Shown here piece by piece: positions 13,816 to 21,911 of a DNA stretch of 26,405 nt. Below the pieces are notes generated by a model that saw only the letters and a list, made by a program, of their open reading frames with translations, was not told the origin of the DNA and made no database searches. Position 1 is the first letter of the stretch; each line of letters begins with the position of its first letter. The stretch comes from Mediterranea massiliensis (GTDB taxonomy: Bacteria; Bacteroidota; Bacteroidia; Bacteroidales; Bacteroidaceae): contig CATXSD010000032.1 in the NCBI GenBank assembly GCA_958402075.1, positions 1-26,405 on the forward strand. The letters are read 5' to 3'. Made by a program: the position numbers and the translations under genes.

Positions 13816-15906
13816 CTACTTATTCTCTTTCTCTTGAGACTGATTCGTCTCTTCATAATACCGATACAATTCCTCTTGCGAACGGAAAGGACTCTCCTCA
13901 CCTGTCGTCCAGGGCTCGTTCCCTCCCCTGCCGTCGACGATACGCCCCTGCATCGTGTCACGCAAACCGTAGTCGATGACACGAGCCAGGTCGGCCTTGA
14001 TGGCGGGATCGTAGACGGGTGTAACCACCTCCACACGGTTGTCCAGGTTGCGGGGCATCCAGTCGGCCGAACCGATAAAGCATTTTTCTTCGCCACCGGC
14101 AGCAAAAATAAAGATACGCGAATGTTCCAAGTAACGGTCGATGATGCCGCAGATGCGTATTGTGTCGCTTACGCCGGGAATACCGATGACCAGCGAGCAG
14201 TTGCCACGCACGAGCAGGTCGATGGGGACACCATTGGCCGACGCTTCATAGAGCTTCTTCACCATATCCACATCCGTAATGTGGTTGATTTTGATGCGAA
14301 TATAGGCGGGTTTTCCTAACTGACGATTTCGGATTTCGGTATCTATCAACTTGATGAACCGCTTTTTCATCTCGTTGGGCGAAACGAGCAGCTCCTTGAA
14401 GGAGACGGGCATATAGGGTTTCTCGATGAAAGTAAAGACGGAATGGACGTCGCGCACCACGTTGCGGGCTGCCGTCATCAGCATGTAGTCGGTATAGATG
14501 CGCGCATTGCCTTCGTGGAAGTTTCCCGTACTGATACAGGCAATGTCCTGGCCGTTCTTCATGCCGATGTGGGTAATCTTGGAGTGCACCTTCAGGTTCT
14601 CCACACCGAAGATGACGTGGATGCCGGCATCCTGCATCTTCTTCGACCAGCTGATATTCGAAGCTTCGTCAAAACGTGCCAGCAGTTCGATGACTACCGT
14701 CACTTTCTTGCCGTTGCGAGCGGCACAAATCAGGGCACGCACCACCTTGGAATCCTTGGCCAGGCGATAAAGCGTGGTCTTGATGCTCTTCACCTCCTTG
14801 TGTATGGCAGCTTCCTGTAAAAGACGGATGTAGTAGTCGAAGCTGTGATAAGGCACGTGGATGAAGCGGTCGCCCTTCTGTACCAGTTTCAACAGACTTT
14901 CGTTGCTATCCAGCTCAGGACGTATCAGAGGGGGCCATTGCGGATATTTCAAATCCTTCCGACCACAGTCGGGGAAGGACATCAGGTCCTTGTGATTATG
15001 GTAACGTCCTCCGGCCTGCACCGTATCCAGCTTGTCGAGGTTCAGCATGTTCATCACGCGCTTGTGCAGGTCCTTGGGCATGGCAGCATCGTAGATGACC
15101 CGCAGGGCATCACCTTTCTTGCGACTCTTCACCCCTTTGGAAATCTTCTGCAACATACCGTTGCGCAGGTCGTTGTCTATTTCCATCTCGGCATCCTTCG
15201 TGAACTTGAACGCATACGCCTCAAAATGGTCGTAATCCAGCCCGCTGAATATCATCGGGAGGCAGAAGCGGATGACGTCGTCCAGATACATCAGGTAATT
15301 GTTGCCGTTCTTGTCGGGCAGACGGACAAAACGCCCACAGACAGCAACAGGCAATTCTATCAGGGCGTAATCGCTATTCTTCCTGCCGTCGGCATGCATC
15401 TTGACGGCCAAATAGATATTTTCGTCAGTCTCGTCGGCCAGCTGCTTCACAGCCGAAATCCATACGGGACTGACAAACCCGCTCAGCTTCTGACGGAAAA
15501 ACGTACGGACATACTGTTGCTGCTCGTCGTCAAGTTCATCTTCCTTCAACAGACAGATATGCTCGGCACGCAGCTGCCTCGTCACTTCGCGGATTGTCTC
15601 CTCGTACTCTTTGGCGTATTTGTTGTTCAGCTTGTTGATTTGCTTGATGAGCAGCCGGGCATGTTCGCGCTCGGCCCGCACGCTCCGGTCCTCGCATTCG
15701 GCAATGCGGCTCAAGGTCGCCATACGCACACGGAAGAACTCATCCAGATTATTGGAGTAGATACCCAGAAAGCTCAGTCTCTCCAACAGAGGTACCTGAT
15801 GCTTCGTTGCCTCCTGAAGAATGCGGCGGTTAAAATACATCCAACTCAAATCCCGCTCTACATACGCTTCTGAAAGGACTTTCTTATTGACCGTCTTGTT
15901 AGCCAT
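13816..15906 (-). CDS. ppk1: Polyphosphate kinase 1
   Basis: A 696-aa enzyme that reversibly polymerises the gamma-phosphate of ATP into polyphosphate. All Ppk1 domains are present: N domain (ERDLSWMYFNRRIL, 18-30), head domain, and two phospholipase-D-like C domains. The autophosphorylated His is H441 in VHSKITHIG, with a second conserved His at H595 (LEHSRIFIF). STGNFHEGNARIYTD (459-473) and GSADWMPRNLDNRVEV (612-627) are family signatures. A polar tail of about 40 residues ends in Gln/Glu/Lys. It lies between a glycosyltransferase gene (46 bp upstream) and ppx (7 bp downstream), all on the minus strand, indicating an operon for polyphosphate metabolism. Confidence 0.96.
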   Translation of the reverse strand: MANKTVNKKVLSEAYVERDLSWMYFNRRILQEATKHQVPLLERLSFLGIYSNNLDEFFRVRMATLSRIAECEDRSVRAEREHARLLIKQINKLNNKYAKEYEETIREVTRQLRAEHICLLKEDELDDEQQQYVRTFFRQKLSGFVSPVWISAVKQLADETDENIYLAVKMHADGRKNSDYALIELPVAVCGRFVRLPDKNGNNYLMYLDDVIRFCLPMIFSGLDYDHFEAYAFKFTKDAEMEIDNDLRNGMLQKISKGVKSRKKGDALRVIYDAAMPKDLHKRVMNMLNLDKLDTVQAGGRYHNHKDLMSFPDCGRKDLKYPQWPPLIRPELDSNESLLKLVQKGDRFIHVPYHSFDYYIRLLQEAAIHKEVKSIKTTLYRLAKDSKVVRALICAARNGKKVTVVIELLARFDEASNISWSKKMQDAGIHVIFGVENLKVHSKITHIGMKNGQDIACISTGNFHEGNARIYTDYMLMTAARNVVRDVHSVFTFIEKPYMPVSFKELLVSPNEMKKRFIKLIDTEIRNRQLGKPAYIRIKINHITDVDMVKKLYEASANGVPIDLLVRGNCSLVIGIPGVSDTIRICGIIDRYLEHSRIFIFAAGGEEKCFIGSADWMPRNLDNRVEVVTPVYDPAIKADLARVIDYGLRDTMQGRIVDGRGGNEPWTTGEESPFRSQEELYRYYEETNQSQEKENK

Positions 15907-15952
15907 AGTCTATTTACAATTTTTCTGCAAAAATAGGCCACGGTTGTTACAT

Positions 15953-17083
15953 TTACATTTCAATTCCGTTACAATACTCATACGGTGCATCAAGCGGACA
16001 ATGGCTGGAATGCATGGCTTCCTCCAAGGCATTCAGGATGACGCGCTCACTGCTCCGTACCCAATATCGGAATTCAACATTCGGCCGGTACTTCCGTTCA
16101 AAGTCGAGCAACTTCTGCAAGTCGAACGAATCAGCCACGATTCCTGCCCCCGTACAAGCCGCATCATAGGCATTACAGTCCTGCTCGATATGGGCCGGCA
16201 CCATCAGCAAAGGTTTGCCCAAATACATGGCTTCGCACACAGATTCGAATCCAGCCGTCGTCGCATAAGCCCGGCAACCCGTCATATAGCGCAGAAACTT
16301 CACGTCGTCTATCTGATGGAAGGTCAGCGTGTCGTCCACCCTGCAAGTATCATCCTCGTCGGGCTTGTCCCAAAAGAAATGCAACGGCACCTGTGGATGA
16401 CGACGATGCCACCCCAACACGTCCTCGGCAAAACCGGCATTGAGCAGATAACCGTGCAAATAATCGCCCTTCCGGCTTTCGCTGGTCAAAACTTCCAGCC
16501 GCAGCAAGGGCGGAACAACCCGAATGCGCGAAGCCGGAACATCGGACATCGGACGGAAAGACAGAGCCAATCGCCGACAAGCTCCGATGCAGGTCAGCCG
16601 GGTAAAGAAACGAAGCAGGAAGAGAGAGGTCCTACTCTTGTGTGGAAAACGGAAATCGGGATGCAGAAAAAGATACTGATGGCCGATACTGACCTGAGGC
16701 ACCGCAGGATGCAGGAACAGGTAGGTCAGTCCTGTCAGAAGCTCATAGAAATTGATGACCAAATCGGCACCGGTTTCCCGAATGCGGCGACGGATGTAAC
16801 ACATGCTGCGGACGTAGGCCGGCAGATGCATCAGGTTGTAAGCCACACTGCGCACAAGGCTCACCCTGCGGTTGGCCGGAGTCGGCAGGAAGTTGGGACT
16901 CAAGAATCGCTTCACGGGTGCCTGGATGCTACGGTTGAAAAATCCGGGTAGACGGCGTGACTTGCTTTGCCCGACCAACACTTCGACCACATCGTAACCG
17001 TTGCGACGCAACATGCTCTCCAGTGTAATGGCTTGGGTGAGATGCCCCCGCCCTTCGCCTTGAATGACAAACAGTACTTTCAT
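15953..17083 (-). CDS. Glycosyltransferase, MurG/GT28-like (MJ1255-like)
   Basis: A 376-aa GT-B-fold glycosyltransferase. The start MKVLFVIQGEGRGHLTQA is chosen at 17083 because the first strand and the glycine-rich GEGRGH loop match the family; an upstream ATG would add 15 unlikely residues. The C-terminal donor-binding half has the typical GFESVCEAMYLGKPLLMVP segment followed by EQDCNA. The pattern recalls the UDP-sugar transferase group around archaeal MJ1255 and MurG. Donor and acceptor are unknown; a lipid or surface-glycan acceptor is possible. No signal peptide is present and it probably acts at the inner membrane face. It is 46 bp upstream of ppk1 on the same strand. No exact consensus promoter was found in front of it. 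Confidence 0.8.
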   Translation of the reverse strand: MKVLFVIQGEGRGHLTQAITLESMLRRNGYDVVEVLVGQSKSRRLPGFFNRSIQAPVKRFLSPNFLPTPANRRVSLVRSVAYNLMHLPAYVRSMCYIRRRIRETGADLVINFYELLTGLTYLFLHPAVPQVSIGHQYLFLHPDFRFPHKSRTSLFLLRFFTRLTCIGACRRLALSFRPMSDVPASRIRVVPPLLRLEVLTSESRKGDYLHGYLLNAGFAEDVLGWHRRHPQVPLHFFWDKPDEDDTCRVDDTLTFHQIDDVKFLRYMTGCRAYATTAGFESVCEAMYLGKPLLMVPAHIEQDCNAYDAACTGAGIVADSFDLQKLLDFERKYRPNVEFRYWVRSSERVILNALEEAMHSSHCPLDAPYEYCNGIEM

Positions 17084-17126
17084 AGGACTTGCAATAATAT
17101 ATATAAGATGTGTTTCACAATGATTC

Positions 17127-17161
17127 AAAAAACCAACCGCACCTGCATCACGCAGATGCGG
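17127..17161 (-). terminator. Hairpin terminator after the HicB-like gene
   Basis: On the minus strand CCGCATCTGC pairs with GCAGGTGCGG (one G-U pair, loop GTGAT), followed by TTGGTTTTTTG. It separates the small HicB-like gene from the glycosyltransferase gene. The remaining 17162-17214 holds no gene. Confidence 0.8.
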
Positions 17162-17214
17162 GACTTCAAGAGAATATATGAATTTACGTAAGAAATGTTT
17201 TCTGCATACAAGTG

Positions 17215-17397
17215 TCAGACATATTCTTCGACCATAAACATATCACTGACAAAATCGTCTACAATACGTTCCAGGTTCTCGCAAGCTTCATCGGGTGTCT
17301 CACCATAAGCGCTGCACAACAAGTTGTCCATATAATAGGCAAAATATCCACCTCCGGCAGCAGCCTCTACCGTGTAATCGTTCGGATTCAGTTTCAT
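17215..17397 (-). CDS. Small HicB-like (partial RNase H fold) protein, orphan
   Basis: A 60-aa protein. YTVEAAAGGGYFAYYMDN (8-25) followed by YGETPDEACENLERIVDDF (31-49) matches the core of HicB-like antitoxin domains, whose pattern is roughly GGYxAYxPDLPGCxxxGxTxEEAxxN. The usual PDLPGC is changed to MDNLLCSA. No C-terminal DNA-binding domain (HTH or RHH) is present, and no HicA-type toxin gene was found beside it. It is acidic towards its C-terminus. A strong Shine-Dalgarno sequence (AGGAGG, 17406-17411) sits 8 nt before the ATG, unusual for this group and good support that it is translated. It has its own terminator. Function unknown; a free-standing regulator or remnant of a toxin-antitoxin pair are both possible. 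Confidence 0.75.
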   Translation of the reverse strand: MKLNPNDYTVEAAAGGGYFAYYMDNLLCSAYGETPDEACENLERIVDDFVSDMFMVEEYV

Positions 17398-17405
17398 AAT
17401 CAGTT

Positions 17406-17411
17406 CCTCCT
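17406..17411 (-). promoter_or_regulatory. Strong Shine-Dalgarno sequence of the HicB-like gene
   Basis: AGGAGG on the minus strand within an A-rich context, 8 nt upstream of the ATG at 17397. Canonical SD sequences are rare among the genes of this window; only map has a comparable AGGAG. Confidence 0.8.
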
Positions 17412-17583
17412 TTTTTTATTTGGCATTGCAAAAGTGGCCATTACATGTTGCAAGAGTATTGAGGCGGCATTACAAATCTGCTAAGAAAAACAAAAGGCGA
17501 GACAAAAGACGCAGGCTGCAAGACGCTTCCCGACTCTTCCACATTTTCCGGCCGAAAGTCCGTCGTTTCCCAAAGTAATTGCG

Positions 17584-17591
17584 TACTTTTG
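17584..17591 (+). promoter_or_regulatory. Putative -7 element for the map operon
   Basis: TACTTTTG matches TAnnTTTG, 33 nt before the map ATG. No TTG is present at the -33 spacing. An AGGAG (17611-17615) precedes the ATG by 8 nt. Confidence 0.5.
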
Positions 17592-17623
17592 CAACACTTA
17601 ATAAAAATAAAGGAGTTTTCGTC

Positions 17624-18478
17624 ATGAAGAAACTGATAAAGGGAGCCCGCTTCACTCCCAAAAACTATTCCAATGAAGTGGAAGAGAAAATCCAACAATA
17701 CAAACGGGAAGGCGTCCGCCTGCCGCAACGCCACCTGCTCCGCACGGAAGTGCAGCTGGCCGGCATCCGCGAAAGTGCCAAAATCAACACCGCCCTGCTC
17801 GACTATATTTCTGAAAATATCCGCGAAGGCATGTCGACGGCAGAGATAGACCACATGGTCTACTGCTTCACCACCGACCACGATGCCATCCCTGCCCCCT
17901 TCCTCTACGAAGGTTATCCGAAGAGCGTATGCACCAGCATCAACGACGTTGTGTGCCACGGCATCCCCAGTACCAAAGAATTCCTGAAAAGCGGCGACAT
18001 CGTCAACGTCGATGTGTCGACCATCTACAAGGGTTATTTTTCCGACGCCTCACGCATGTTCCTGATCGGTGAAGTGAGCCCCGAAATGAAACGTCTTGTG
18101 GAAGTGACCCGCGAATGCCGCGACATCGGCGTCCGCATGGCCCAGCCCTGGACGCGTCTGGGAGATATCGGTGCCGCCATCCAGGAACATGCCGAGAAGA
18201 ACGGCTACAGCGTGGTGCGCGACCTGTGCGGACACGGATGTGGCATCAAGTTCCACGAAGAGCCCGACGTAGAACACTTCGGCAAAAAAGGGACAGGCAT
18301 GATGATTGTGCCGGGCATGACCTTCACCATCGAGCCGATGATCAACATGGGCAGTTATGAGGTCTTCATCGACGAAGCCGACGGATGGACCGTCTGCACC
18401 GACGACGGCCTGCCATCGGCCCAATGGGAAAGCATGGTGCTGATTACTGAGAGCGGGAACGAAGTGCTGACCGAATAA
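17624..18478 (+). CDS. map: Methionine aminopeptidase, type I
   Basis: A 284-aa metalloprotease that removes the initiator methionine from nascent proteins. All five metal ligands are visible: D130 (VNVDVSTIYKGYFSD), D141, H204 (CGHGCGIKFHEEP), E237 (TIEPM) and E269 (QWESM). The substrate-site His is H112 (VCHGIP). It carries an N-terminal extension of about 40 residues before the catalytic core (RTEVQLAGIRESAKIN), compared with E. coli MetAP; this extension has no SEC-C zinc motif. The ATG at 17624 follows AGGAG by 8 nt. It is the first gene of a tight plus-strand operon with rmuC (14 bp), xpt and a permease. It is not beside secY/infA or ribosomal-protein genes, so it may be one of two map copies. 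Confidence 0.95.
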   Translation: MKKLIKGARFTPKNYSNEVEEKIQQYKREGVRLPQRHLLRTEVQLAGIRESAKINTALLDYISENIREGMSTAEIDHMVYCFTTDHDAIPAPFLYEGYPKSVCTSINDVVCHGIPSTKEFLKSGDIVNVDVSTIYKGYFSDASRMFLIGEVSPEMKRLVEVTRECRDIGVRMAQPWTRLGDIGAAIQEHAEKNGYSVVRDLCGHGCGIKFHEEPDVEHFGKKGTGMMIVPGMTFTIEPMINMGSYEVFIDEADGWTVCTDDGLPSAQWESMVLITESGNEVLTE

Positions 18479-18492
18479 GCCCCGCCTCAGCT

Positions 18493-19896
18493 ATGGATAT
18501 ACTGACACTCGTCGCAGGACTGGTTGCGGGAGGCACCATCGGCTGGCTGGCTGCCGGCCGAAAAACGGCCGCCGTCAAAGCACAGCTCGAAGCTGCCCGC
18601 CAACGTGAAGACCTGCTGAACCATACCGCCGAAGAGCGAATCACCCGTGAGAAGGCCGTTGCCGACGAACGGCTGAAAGCCGCCGAGCAGCAGGCCGAAG
18701 AACGCTTCGCCGAACAAGAAAGGCACTTCAACGAACGACTGACTGAGCAACGGCAACAACTGGAGAAGCGCCTGGCCGAACAGCACGAAGAGGCCGAAGC
18801 ACTGCACCGACGCATGAATGCCGAGTTCGAAGCCCTGTCCAACCGCATCTTCCAAAGCAAGGCCGACGACTTCAAACGGCTCAACGCCGAACACATCGGC
18901 AACCTGCTCCGCCCGCTGGGCGAAAACCTCAAGGACTTTCGTGAAAAGGTGGAACAGGTATATAGCACGGAAGCCAAGGAACGCTTCTCGCTAAGCGAAC
19001 GCATCAAGGACCTTGTGGAGCTGAACAACCGCCTGAGCGAGGAAGCCAATAACCTGACCCGTGCCCTGAAGGGCGACTCAAAGATGCAGGGCAACTGGGG
19101 GGAGGCCATTCTGGAACGCCTGCTTCAGGCATCGGGACTCATCGAAGGCGAGCATTACTTCCGTCAAGAGTTCCTGCGAGACGAACGGGGCGAAGTGTTG
19201 ACCAACGAAGAAAGCGGCCAGCGCATGCAGCCCGACATCATCGTCCGCTATCCCGACGACCGCGAAATGATCATAGACTCCAAAGTTTCCCTTTCGGCCT
19301 ACGCCGCCTATACCGCTGCCGAAGACAAGGAGGAACAAGCCCGCTGCCTGAAGGCACACCTGCAATCCGTCCGGGCCCATATCGACGAGCTGAGCCGCAA
19401 GGACTATTCGCGCTACGATGTCAAGGCGCCGGACTTCGTCATGATGTTCATCCCTACCGAGGGAGCCTACCTGCTGGCCATACAGAGCGACGCCAATCTG
19501 TGGGAATATGCCTACAACAAGAAAGTCGTGCTGATGAGCCCCACTAACCTCATCAGTGCCCTGCGCCTGTCGCTCGACCTGTGGAAACGCGAAAACCAGG
19601 TAAAGAACGTGCAGGCCATCATCAAGCGGGGTACGTCACTCTACGAGAAGATTGCCGGCTTTACCGACACGTTCCTCACGCTGGGCGACCGCCTGGGCAG
19701 CCTCCAGAAAGACTACGACAAGGCACTGAACCAGCTCTCCGACGGAGCGGGCAGCGTTGTCCGCCAGGCCGAACAGCTGCGCGGCATGAGCCTGACACCC
19801 AAGAAACGCATCTCTCCCCGCCTCCTGCCGGCCGAAGAAGAACAGGAAACGACGGACGGGACAGCCGAAACAGATCAAACAATAAAAAAAGAATAA
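18493..19896 (+). CDS. rmuC: DNA recombination protein RmuC
   Basis: A 467-aa protein. A short N-terminal membrane segment (ILTLVAGLVAGGTIGWLAA, 3-21) is followed by a long Glu/Gln/Arg/Ala-rich coiled coil (about 25-130). The RmuC nuclease-like domain covers about 130-430, with GNWGEAILERLL, QPDIIVRYPD, DSKVSLSAY and FVMMFIPTEGAYLLA. RmuC limits DNA inversions and is thought to be a PD-(D/E)xK-related nuclease; the DSK motif fits. The C-terminal tail is polar. It lies between map and xpt with very short gaps (14 and 4 bp). Confidence 0.93.
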   Translation: MDILTLVAGLVAGGTIGWLAAGRKTAAVKAQLEAARQREDLLNHTAEERITREKAVADERLKAAEQQAEERFAEQERHFNERLTEQRQQLEKRLAEQHEEAEALHRRMNAEFEALSNRIFQSKADDFKRLNAEHIGNLLRPLGENLKDFREKVEQVYSTEAKERFSLSERIKDLVELNNRLSEEANNLTRALKGDSKMQGNWGEAILERLLQASGLIEGEHYFRQEFLRDERGEVLTNEESGQRMQPDIIVRYPDDREMIIDSKVSLSAYAAYTAAEDKEEQARCLKAHLQSVRAHIDELSRKDYSRYDVKAPDFVMMFIPTEGAYLLAIQSDANLWEYAYNKKVVLMSPTNLISALRLSLDLWKRENQVKNVQAIIKRGTSLYEKIAGFTDTFLTLGDRLGSLQKDYDKALNQLSDGAGSVVRQAEQLRGMSLTPKKRISPRLLPAEEEQETTDGTAETDQTIKKE

Positions 19897-19900
19897 GACA

Positions 19901-20467
19901 ATGAAGACATTGAAAGACCGCATCCTTCGCGACGGACGCTGCTTCCCCGGAGGAATCCTGAAAGTGGACAACTTCATCAACCATCAGATGGACCCCATCC
20001 TGATGAAGAGCATCGGCGTGGAATTCGTACGCCGTTTCGCATCGACCCAAATCAACAAAGTCATCACGGTAGAGGCCAGCGGCATTGCCCCTGCCATCAT
20101 GGTGGGCTATCTGCTCGAACTGCCCGTCGTCTTTGCCAAGAAGAAGAAACCCAGCACGATGGAGAATATGCTGGCCACCTCTGTCTTCTCCTTCACCAAG
20201 CAACGCACGTATGACGTCTGCGTCAGCCGCGACTTCCTCTGCCCGGGCGACAAGGTGCTGTTCATCGACGACTTCCTGGCCAACGGCAACGCAGCCAAGG
20301 GTATCATCGACCTGGTGAAGCAGGCTGGTGCCGAACTGGTCGGCATGGGATTCATCATCGAAAAGGCCTTCCAGCACGGAGGCGACGAACTGCGTGCGGC
20401 AGGCATCCACGTAGAGAGCCTGGCCATCATCGAAAGTCTGGACAACTGCGAAATCAAAATCAGATAA
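19901..20467 (+). CDS. xpt: Xanthine phosphoribosyltransferase
   Basis: A 188-aa purine-salvage enzyme that converts xanthine and PRPP to XMP. The type I PRTase PRPP-binding loop is VLFIDDFLANGNAAKG, preceded by the EASGIAPAIMVGY segment and the lysine-rich FAKKKKPSTM typical of Xpt. The C-terminal IESLDNCEIKI also fits the family. Length is normal. The gene starts 4 bp after rmuC and ends 21 bp before a nucleobase permease, the same xpt-permease pairing seen in Bacillus. No purine riboswitch aptamer was found in front of xpt or at the head of the operon. Confidence 0.94.
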   Translation: MKTLKDRILRDGRCFPGGILKVDNFINHQMDPILMKSIGVEFVRRFASTQINKVITVEASGIAPAIMVGYLLELPVVFAKKKKPSTMENMLATSVFSFTKQRTYDVCVSRDFLCPGDKVLFIDDFLANGNAAKGIIDLVKQAGAELVGMGFIIEKAFQHGGDELRAAGIHVESLAIIESLDNCEIKIR

Positions 20468-20488
20468 ACCTAAAAAGAGGTTTGACAC

Positions 20489-21820
20489 ATGGAAGAACAA
20501 GCCCACACGACACCCCAAAACGGACTCATCTATGGTCTGAACGACCGACCGCCTTTCCGCGAAGCCTTTTTCGCTGCCCTGCAACATCTGCTGGCCATCT
20601 TCGTGGCCATCATCACACCACCGCTCATCATTTCGGGCGCCCTGAAACTCGACACCGAAACGACGGGCTATCTGGTCTCCATGGCCCTCATCGCCTCGGG
20701 CATCGCCACCTTCGTGCAATGCCGCCGTTTCGGCTTCATCGGTACGGGGCTGCTGTGCATACAAGGTACCAGCTTCTCGTTCATCGGCCCCATCATCGCT
20801 GCAGGTACCACGGGCGGACTGGCACTGGTCTTCGGATCGTGCATGGCGGCCGCTTCGGTAGAAATGATTATCAGCCGCCTGCTGAAATATACGCGCAAGA
20901 TTATCACCCCGCTCGTGTCGGGCATCGTGGTAACCCTCATCGGCATGAGCCTCATCAAGGTGGGCATCACGGCTTGCGGAGGCGGTGCGGCAGCCCAAGC
21001 CGACGGGACATTCGGCAGCCTGCGCTACGTGGGGCTGGCAGCCCTAGTACTGGTACTTATCCTGATATTCAACCGCAGCAGTAACCGCTACCTGCGCATG
21101 AGCTCCATCGTCATCGGACTGGCTACGGGCTATGTCGTGGCGTGGCTGATGGGCATGATTGACTTCGGCTCGGTACAGAGTTTCGGCGGTGTCACCATCC
21201 CCCACCCCTTCCGCTTCGGACTGGACATCAGCCTGTCTGCCGTACTGGCTCTGGCACTGATTTTTGTCATCACGGCCATCGAGGCGTACGGCGACATCAC
21301 AGCCAACTCCATGATTTCGGGCGAGCCGGTCGAGGGTGAGGTCTTCATCCGACGGGCGTCGGGCGGCATCTTTGCCGACGGTTTCAACTCCATGATTTCG
21401 GGCATGCTCTGTGCTTTCCCCAATTCAGTGTTCGCACAAAACAACGGCATGATACAGCTGACGGGCGTAGCCAGCCGCTACGTGGGCTACTACATAGCAG
21501 GCATGCTGGTCGTGCTGGGGCTGTTCCCCGCCGTGGGACTGGTGTTCTCACTGATGCCCGAACCGGTACTGGGAGGTGCCACGCTGCTGATGTTCGGTAC
21601 AGTAGCAGCAGCGGGTATCCGCATTATTGCCGCGCAGGAGATGAACCGCAAGGCCACACTGGTCATTGCCGTCAGCTTCTCGCTGGGGCTGAGCGTCGAA
21701 CTGGTGCCCGACATCCTGTGCCAGTTGCCCGAAACGCTGCACAACATTTTCGCATCGGGCATCACCACGGGCGGCCTGACCGCCATCGTGGCGAATGCGC
21801 TGATACGCATCAAAGAATAA
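20489..21820 (+). CDS. Xanthine/uric acid permease, NCS2 family
   Basis: A 443-aa inner-membrane transporter with about 12-14 hydrophobic segments. NCS2 signatures are QHLLAIFVAIITPPLI near the N-terminus, the substrate-site ITAIEAYGDITANS in the eighth segment and FAQNNGMIQLTGVASRYVG in the tenth. Pairing with xpt points to xanthine as substrate, imported by proton symport; uric acid or another purine cannot be excluded. It is last in the map-rmuC-xpt operon. Downstream lies an inverted-repeat region that may terminate it. Confidence 0.9.
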   Translation: MEEQAHTTPQNGLIYGLNDRPPFREAFFAALQHLLAIFVAIITPPLIISGALKLDTETTGYLVSMALIASGIATFVQCRRFGFIGTGLLCIQGTSFSFIGPIIAAGTTGGLALVFGSCMAAASVEMIISRLLKYTRKIITPLVSGIVVTLIGMSLIKVGITACGGGAAAQADGTFGSLRYVGLAALVLVLILIFNRSSNRYLRMSSIVIGLATGYVVAWLMGMIDFGSVQSFGGVTIPHPFRFGLDISLSAVLALALIFVITAIEAYGDITANSMISGEPVEGEVFIRRASGGIFADGFNSMISGMLCAFPNSVFAQNNGMIQLTGVASRYVGYYIAGMLVVLGLFPAVGLVFSLMPEPVLGGATLLMFGTVAAAGIRIIAAQEMNRKATLVIAVSFSLGLSVELVPDILCQLPETLHNIFASGITTGGLTAIVANALIRIKE

Positions 21821-21838
21821 ATCAGGCATAAGAGGTTT

Positions 21839-21906
21839 CAGGTATGAGATTTTACCGGCAAAAAGAAGAAAGCTTCATACCACCTCATACCTGTTACCTC
21901 ATACCC
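21839..21906. terminator. Inverted/direct CTCATACC repeats, putative terminator
   Basis: CAGGTATGAG (21839-21848) pairs perfectly with CTCATACCTG (21884-21893). The right arm is one of three related copies: CTTCATACC (21873), CCTCATACC (21883) and CCTCATACC (21897). It lies between convergent genes and could form alternative hairpins. There is no clean T-tract, so terminator function is inferred from position. Confidence 0.5.
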
Positions 21907-21911
21907 CAAGA

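Noticed and set aside
14845..15873. 342-codon plus-strand frame opposite ppk1
   Set aside because: Shadow frame; ppk1 on the other strand has all family motifs.
17398..17623. HicA toxin partner for the HicB-like gene
   Set aside because: Neither flank contains a frame with the HicA dsRBD pattern (GSHxxY followed by VPxH).
19676..20998. 440-codon minus-strand frame opposite rmuC, xpt and the permease gene
   Set aside because: It crosses three well-supported genes and has no domain of its own.
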